Of a DNA stretch of 64,000 nt, positions 60,328 through 64,000 are shown piece by piece. The stretch is from positions 68,744 to 132,743 of the forward strand of contig NZ_JAPUBT010000014.1 in assembly GCF_030397665.1 (NCBI RefSeq), read 5' to 3'. The position numbers and the translations under genes were made by a program. How positions within the stretch are numbered: the first letter of the stretch is position 1; every line of letters begins with the position of its first letter. The notes beneath the pieces are model-generated. The model was not told the origin of the DNA. It did not search any database and worked only from the letters and a program-made list of their open reading frames with translations. The stretch is from Janthinobacterium sp. SUN073 (GTDB lineage: Bacteria; Pseudomonadota; Gammaproteobacteria; Burkholderiales; Burkholderiaceae_D).

Positions 60328-60348
60328 GCGGGCCACACCGCTTTCCCC

Positions 60349-61017
60349 ATGCGCATCCTGCTGACCGAAGACGACCCGCAACTGGGCCGCGCCACGCAGA
60401 TCGGCCTGGAACAGGGCGGCCATGCCGTCGACTGGGTCACGAGCGCTGAACATGCGCATACGGCCGTGCGCCTGCACGACTATGGCTGCATCCTGCTCGA
60501 CCTGGGCTTGCCGGGGCAGGACGGCATGCAGGCGCTGGGCGTGCTGCGTGACAATGGCTACAGCGGCGCCGTGCTGATCGTCACGGCGCGCGACACGGTG
60601 GGCGAGCGCATCGCCGGCCTGGACGCGGGCGCCGACGACTTCATCGTGAAACCGTTCGACCTCGACGAGCTGGCCGCGCGCATCCGCAGCGCCTGCCGCC
60701 GCGCCGCCGGCCGCCTGCGCGAAAACCTCGTGCATGGCGACCTGGTGCTCGATATCGCCGACCGGCAGGTGACGCAAGGGGGATTGCCCGTGACCTTGAC
60801 GGTCAAGGAGTTCCGCATCCTGCAATTGCTGCTGGAGCACGGTGGCCGGGTGCTGAGCCGGGAGCAGCTGGAGAAAAACCTGTACAGCTGGGGTGATGAA
60901 GTGGAGAGCAATGCCGTGCAAGTGCATATCCACCACCTGCGCAAGAAGCTGGGGCGGGACTTGATACGCACGGTGCATGCGATCGGTTATTGCATCGACA
61001 AGCCCAAGGTGGCTTGA
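60349..61017 (+). CDS. OmpR/PhoB-type response regulator
   Basis: 222 residues. Receiver domain 1-120 with LTEDDPQLG acidic pocket, phospho-acceptor Asp in CILLDLGLPGQDG and VKPFD switch Lys. The winged-helix DNA-binding domain covers about 125-220 (HGGRVLSREQLEKNLYSW, then AVQVHIHHLRKKLGRDLI). QseB/PmrA-like. No histidine kinase gene follows; the next gene is convergent, so this is an orphan regulator here. Confidence 0.92.
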   Translation: MRILLTEDDPQLGRATQIGLEQGGHAVDWVTSAEHAHTAVRLHDYGCILLDLGLPGQDGMQALGVLRDNGYSGAVLIVTARDTVGERIAGLDAGADDFIVKPFDLDELAARIRSACRRAAGRLRENLVHGDLVLDIADRQVTQGGLPVTLTVKEFRILQLLLEHGGRVLSREQLEKNLYSWGDEVESNAVQVHIHHLRKKLGRDLIRTVHAIGYCIDKPKVA

Positions 61018-61023
61018 CGAAAA

Positions 61024-61049
61024 AACGGGCTGCCCTGAGGCAGCCCGTT
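61024..61049 (-). terminator. Terminator of the TonB receptor gene
   Basis: AACGGGCTGCC-CTGA-GGCAGCCCGTT. On the minus strand it is followed by TTTTT. It also separates the convergent response-regulator transcript. Confidence 0.85.
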
Positions 61050-61078
61050 ATGGTCATGACTGGCAGGTCATCGCATCA

Positions 61079-63223
61079 TCAGAAATCGACGGTGGCCGAC
61101 AGCCACAAGCGGCGACCGTCCATGCTGTTGACATAGCGGTTGGCGTAGGTCAATGTCGGTGCGCGGTACGGCTGATAGTCGATGAAGTCCTTGTTGAGCA
61201 GGTTGTACACGGCCGCGTTCAGGGTCACGCGCTGGTTCAGCTGATAGCTGCTGCCCAGGTGCAGCATGGTGTAGCCCTTGTAGTCGCCCAGCGCGGCCTT
61301 GGCGGCGCGCGTGGAAGCCGAGGTGCCCGGATCGCGGAAGCGCTCGCTGCGGTACTCGGCGCGCAGCCAGCCGTTCCATGCGCGCGAGATATCCCACGAC
61401 AGGCGCGCGTTGACGGCGTGCCTGGGCGTGTCGCTCAGCGGTTTGCCGGCGTTGCTGCCGCTCTTCTGTTCGCTTTCCGTGTAGGTGTAGTTGGCGCTGG
61501 CCGACAGCGCCTTGCCCAGCGGGAAGCGGGTGTTCAGCTCGACGCCGCGCGTGACGGCCTCATCCACGTTGACCGACTGGCCAAACGCATCGACGTTGGG
61601 CCAGTTGCCGAAGCTGACGCAGCCGGGACGGTTCGGCGAGGGACGGTAATCGCAGTTGACCAGGCCCGTGCCCGTCGTGATCTTGTCCTTGAATTCGTTG
61701 TTGAACAGGGAGCCGCTGGCGGTCCAGCCGGCCAGGTTGTCGAAGTAGGCGCCGATTTCTGTTGTCGTGCTCGTTTCCGGCTTCAGGTTCGGGCTGCCGA
61801 CGAGGGGAATCGTGCCCTGGCCGCCGAAACCGTTGATGCCTGGCGACAGTTGTTCCACGCGCGGCGTCTTGTAGCCTTTGCTGACGCCGCCCTTGACGGT
61901 CCAGCTTGGCGTCGCGTTCCACACGGCATACGCGCGGGGGCTGGTCTGGCCGCCGAAGATGCTGTGATCGTCATAGCGGGCGCCGAAGGTCAGCGCGAGA
62001 TTCTCCAGCACCTGCCATTCGTCTTCCACGAACAGGGCTTTTTGCGTGAATTCGAATTTCTTTGGCGCCACGCCATCCGTCATTTCCGCTTTCCACCATT
62101 GCGCGCCGACGGTAGCCATGTGTTTACCCAAAGGCATGACCAATTTGGTGTCGACAACCTGGCTTTCCACTTCCAGGGTGCGCGCGCTGCCGGCCACGGC
62201 GCCCGGCGTGCCTGGCGGGATCGTGCGGCCCAGGGTTTCCGTCTTGTTCACCATGTAGCTGCTGTCGAGCGTGCCGAAGCCGAAGCGGCCCGTGTGCGAC
62301 AGGGTCCACTGGTCGCGGTTGTATTTCTGCTCGGGACCGTAGCCGCCCTGCAAGCCCAAGGTGCCCAGTTGCTTCTTCGAATTGTCGTAGGTCTGGCGGC
62401 CCGCGTCGGCATCCAGTGTGACGGTGTGGTAGCGGTTTGGCGTAAAGGCCAGGCGCGCACCAAAGTTTTCAATGTCCGCACGCACGGGATTGGCGCCCAT
62501 GCTGGCGGGCACTTCCGCGCCGGCCGCGTTGGGGACGCGGATGTCGGCCGCATCGCGGCGCTGCTTGCTGCCGCGCAGGGACAGGCCCAGCAGGTCGGTG
62601 GCGATGGGGCCGCTCAGGTAGAAGCGGCCGTTTTTCACGTCGCCGAAATCCGATTCTTCCTGCACGGTGTAGTCGGCCGAGACGGAACCCATCCACTGCT
62701 TGCCCACCTTGCGCGTGATGATGTTGATCACGCCGCCCATGGCGTCCGAGCCGTACAGGGTCGACATGGGGCCGCGGATGATCTCGATGCGCTCGATGGC
62801 GGCCAGCGGCGGCATGAAGCTCGTTTGCGTACCGCCGAAGCCGTTCGGCGTGACGTTGCCGGCCGCATTCTGGCGCCGTCCGTCGATCAGCACCAGCGTG
62901 TAGTCGCTGGGCATGCCGCGGATGCTGATATTCATGCCGCCCGTCTTGTCGCCCGCCGCGCCCACGTCGATGCCTTCCACGCTTTCCAGCGCCTGCGTCA
63001 GGTTGCCGAAGCGCTCTTTCGACAGTTCTTCACGCGTCAGCACGGTAATGGAAGCCGGCGCCTGCTTGATATCCTGCTCGAAACCGGAGGCGGAGACCAC
63101 CACTTCGGGCATGCTGGCAGGCGTGCCCGTCTGGGCATAGGCCGGCAGGCAGGACAGGGCGGCCATGGCCAGGGCCAGGGTGGTGGGACGCGGCAGGTGC
63201 GCGCGGCGGGTACGGTTGGACAT
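61079..63223 (-). CDS. TonB-dependent receptor (catecholate siderophore/FepA-like)
   Basis: 714-residue outer-membrane receptor. The signal peptide ends near PAYAQ. The plug has MPEVVVSASGFEQDIKQAPA at its start, and RGMPSDYTLVLIDGRRQ and IEIIRGPMSTLYGSDAMGGV. The barrel ends with LWLSATVDF and terminal Phe. No STN domain, so uptake only. The plug resembles FepA/CirA/BfrA rather than vitamin B12 receptors; the substrate is inferred to be an iron chelate. Confidence 0.9.
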   Translation of the reverse strand: MSNRTRRAHLPRPTTLALAMAALSCLPAYAQTGTPASMPEVVVSASGFEQDIKQAPASITVLTREELSKERFGNLTQALESVEGIDVGAAGDKTGGMNISIRGMPSDYTLVLIDGRRQNAAGNVTPNGFGGTQTSFMPPLAAIERIEIIRGPMSTLYGSDAMGGVINIITRKVGKQWMGSVSADYTVQEESDFGDVKNGRFYLSGPIATDLLGLSLRGSKQRRDAADIRVPNAAGAEVPASMGANPVRADIENFGARLAFTPNRYHTVTLDADAGRQTYDNSKKQLGTLGLQGGYGPEQKYNRDQWTLSHTGRFGFGTLDSSYMVNKTETLGRTIPPGTPGAVAGSARTLEVESQVVDTKLVMPLGKHMATVGAQWWKAEMTDGVAPKKFEFTQKALFVEDEWQVLENLALTFGARYDDHSIFGGQTSPRAYAVWNATPSWTVKGGVSKGYKTPRVEQLSPGINGFGGQGTIPLVGSPNLKPETSTTTEIGAYFDNLAGWTASGSLFNNEFKDKITTGTGLVNCDYRPSPNRPGCVSFGNWPNVDAFGQSVNVDEAVTRGVELNTRFPLGKALSASANYTYTESEQKSGSNAGKPLSDTPRHAVNARLSWDISRAWNGWLRAEYRSERFRDPGTSASTRAAKAALGDYKGYTMLHLGSSYQLNQRVTLNAAVYNLLNKDFIDYQPYRAPTLTYANRYVNSMDGRRLWLSATVDF

Positions 63224-63285
63224 GCAAACTCCTGGAGGGTGGATTAGTTATTGGTCTGGTTTATTTGGGGAATAGGAATCATAAA

Positions 63286-63304
63286 ATTAATAAGAATCAT
63301 TAAC
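63286..63304 (-). promoter_or_regulatory. Possible Fur site upstream of the TonB receptor
   Basis: AT-rich stretch AATAAGAATCATTAACAAT fits three adjacent Fur hexamers loosely, 63 bp upstream of the receptor ATG. The match is weaker than at 46177. Confidence 0.4.
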
Positions 63305-63423
63305 AATTACGGACCTGGCTTCCCAAAAAATATGTCGTTTCGGATCATGCGCAGAAGTTCTTAAGAGATTCTTAATAGCGATAAAACCTGCAAGTGTCTC
63401 GCGGAATGCGGTATCTTTCAGCT

Positions 63424-64000
63424 ATGCCTAGCCCACACCAGCCCATTCCTTCCGACCTCCCCCCGTTATCGCTGGCCGCCGCGCGCGCCTTGCACCTGGC
63501 CGCGCAGGGTTTGCTGCAAGCGCGCCGCAAGAAAGCCGTGAAGGCCGACGTGCTGGCCGCCGTGCGGCAGATGGGCGTGCTGCAGATCGATACCATCCAC
63601 GTGGTGGCGCGCAGCCCGTATCTGGTGCTGTGGAGCCGGCTGGGCGACTATCCGCAGCCGTGGCTGGAGCAATTGCTGGCCGAGGGCGCGCTGTTCGAAT
63701 ACTGGGCGCATGAAGCCTGCTTCGTGCCCATCGAAGACTATGGCTTGTACCGCCACCGCATGCTGGACCCGGCCGCCATGGGCTGGAAGTATTCGGTCAA
63801 ATGGATGGCCGAGCAGGGCGAGGCCGTGGCGTCCGTGCTCGAACACATCCGCGCCAACGGCGCCGCGCGCTCGGCGGACTTCGAACGCACGGATGGCAAG
63901 GCGGGCGGCTGGTGGAGCTGGAAGCCGGAAAAGCGCTCGCTCGAAGTGCTGTTTACGTCGGGCGTGCTGATGATCGCCAAGCGCCATCAGTTCCAGCGCT
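63424..64000 (+). CDS. ycaQ: YcaQ-family DNA glycosylase (winged-helix), 3' end outside window
   Basis: 192 codons visible, running off the right edge. N-terminal block: LSLAAARALHLAAQGLL, then MGVLQIDTIHVVARSPYLVL, EYWAHEACFVP, HRMLDPAAMGWKY, and WWSWKPEKRSLEVLFTSG in the same order as E. coli YcaQ, an interstrand-crosslink repair glycosylase of the AlkX/AZL group. The family catalytic motif lies beyond the window. Start at the ATG at 63424; 200 bp separate it from the divergent TonB receptor gene. Confidence 0.88.
   Translation, partial: MPSPHQPIPSDLPPLSLAAARALHLAAQGLLQARRKKAVKADVLAAVRQMGVLQIDTIHVVARSPYLVLWSRLGDYPQPWLEQLLAEGALFEYWAHEACFVPIEDYGLYRHRMLDPAAMGWKYSVKWMAEQGEAVASVLEHIRANGAARSADFERTDGKAGGWWSWKPEKRSLEVLFTSGVLMIAKRHQFQR

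Overview
The window is a GC-rich, densely coded bacterial chromosome segment. Gene content and order point to the Oxalobacteraceae (Burkholderiales), most likely Janthinobacterium or a close relative. Support comes from a che cluster with cheD, a DUF3460-scpA-panC run, and EarP next to an EF-P carrying the arginine that EarP rhamnosylates. This is a recognition-level assignment; no database search was possible. No transposase, integrase, rRNA operon, plasmid origin or CRISPR array was seen.

Layout. 1-4441 is the end of a chemotaxis operon (MCP, cheR, cheD, cheB, cheY), with a 112-bp element bounded by inverted repeats between cheD and cheB. 4460-12071 holds housekeeping genes: an SDR, a small lipoprotein, panC, scpA, DUF3460, a GNAT, metG and apbC. 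12073-14499 holds a secreted DUF4399 protein and a PafA-like phosphatase, bracketed by two copies of a nested inverted repeat with compensatory stem changes. 14516-19923 has a cardiolipin-synthase-like PLD lipoprotein, the divergent lysA/lysR pair and gltX.

20048-25918 is a tRNA locus. It reads Ala-Glu-Ala-Glu-Ala, then four decaying tRNA-Ala copies in ~156-bp tandem units, then a LysR/lhgO/MHS-transporter cassette, then three more tRNA-Glu genes. It is followed by earP and efp. 28056-33751 is accessory: an amidase homologue that has lost catalytic parts, small secreted proteins including an Ivy-type lysozyme inhibitor, aqpZ behind a 21-bp palindrome, and an AraC/MFS divergent pair. cysS (33990) has a leader with a possible leaderless uORF carrying two Cys codons and an intrinsic terminator just before the gene.

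35409-46158 has hypothetical proteins, dbpA, a Tat-exported phosphoesterase, an AraC regulator, and an iron-uptake cell-surface signalling cassette (ECF sigma, FecR-type anti-sigma, TonB receptor with an STN domain) behind a Fur-box-like palindrome. 47072-48851 has two near-identical initiator tRNA genes flanking a LysR/tautomerase pair. 48862-61017 has a methyltransferase, sbcCD, a large PAS-GGDEF diguanylate cyclase, an HNH nuclease and a response regulator. The window ends with a second TonB receptor and the start of a YcaQ-type DNA glycosylase.

The most unusual signals are the cysS leader, the covarying nested repeats, the decaying tRNA array with its inserted cassette, and the duplicated initiator tRNA genes whose promoters leave almost no 5' leader.
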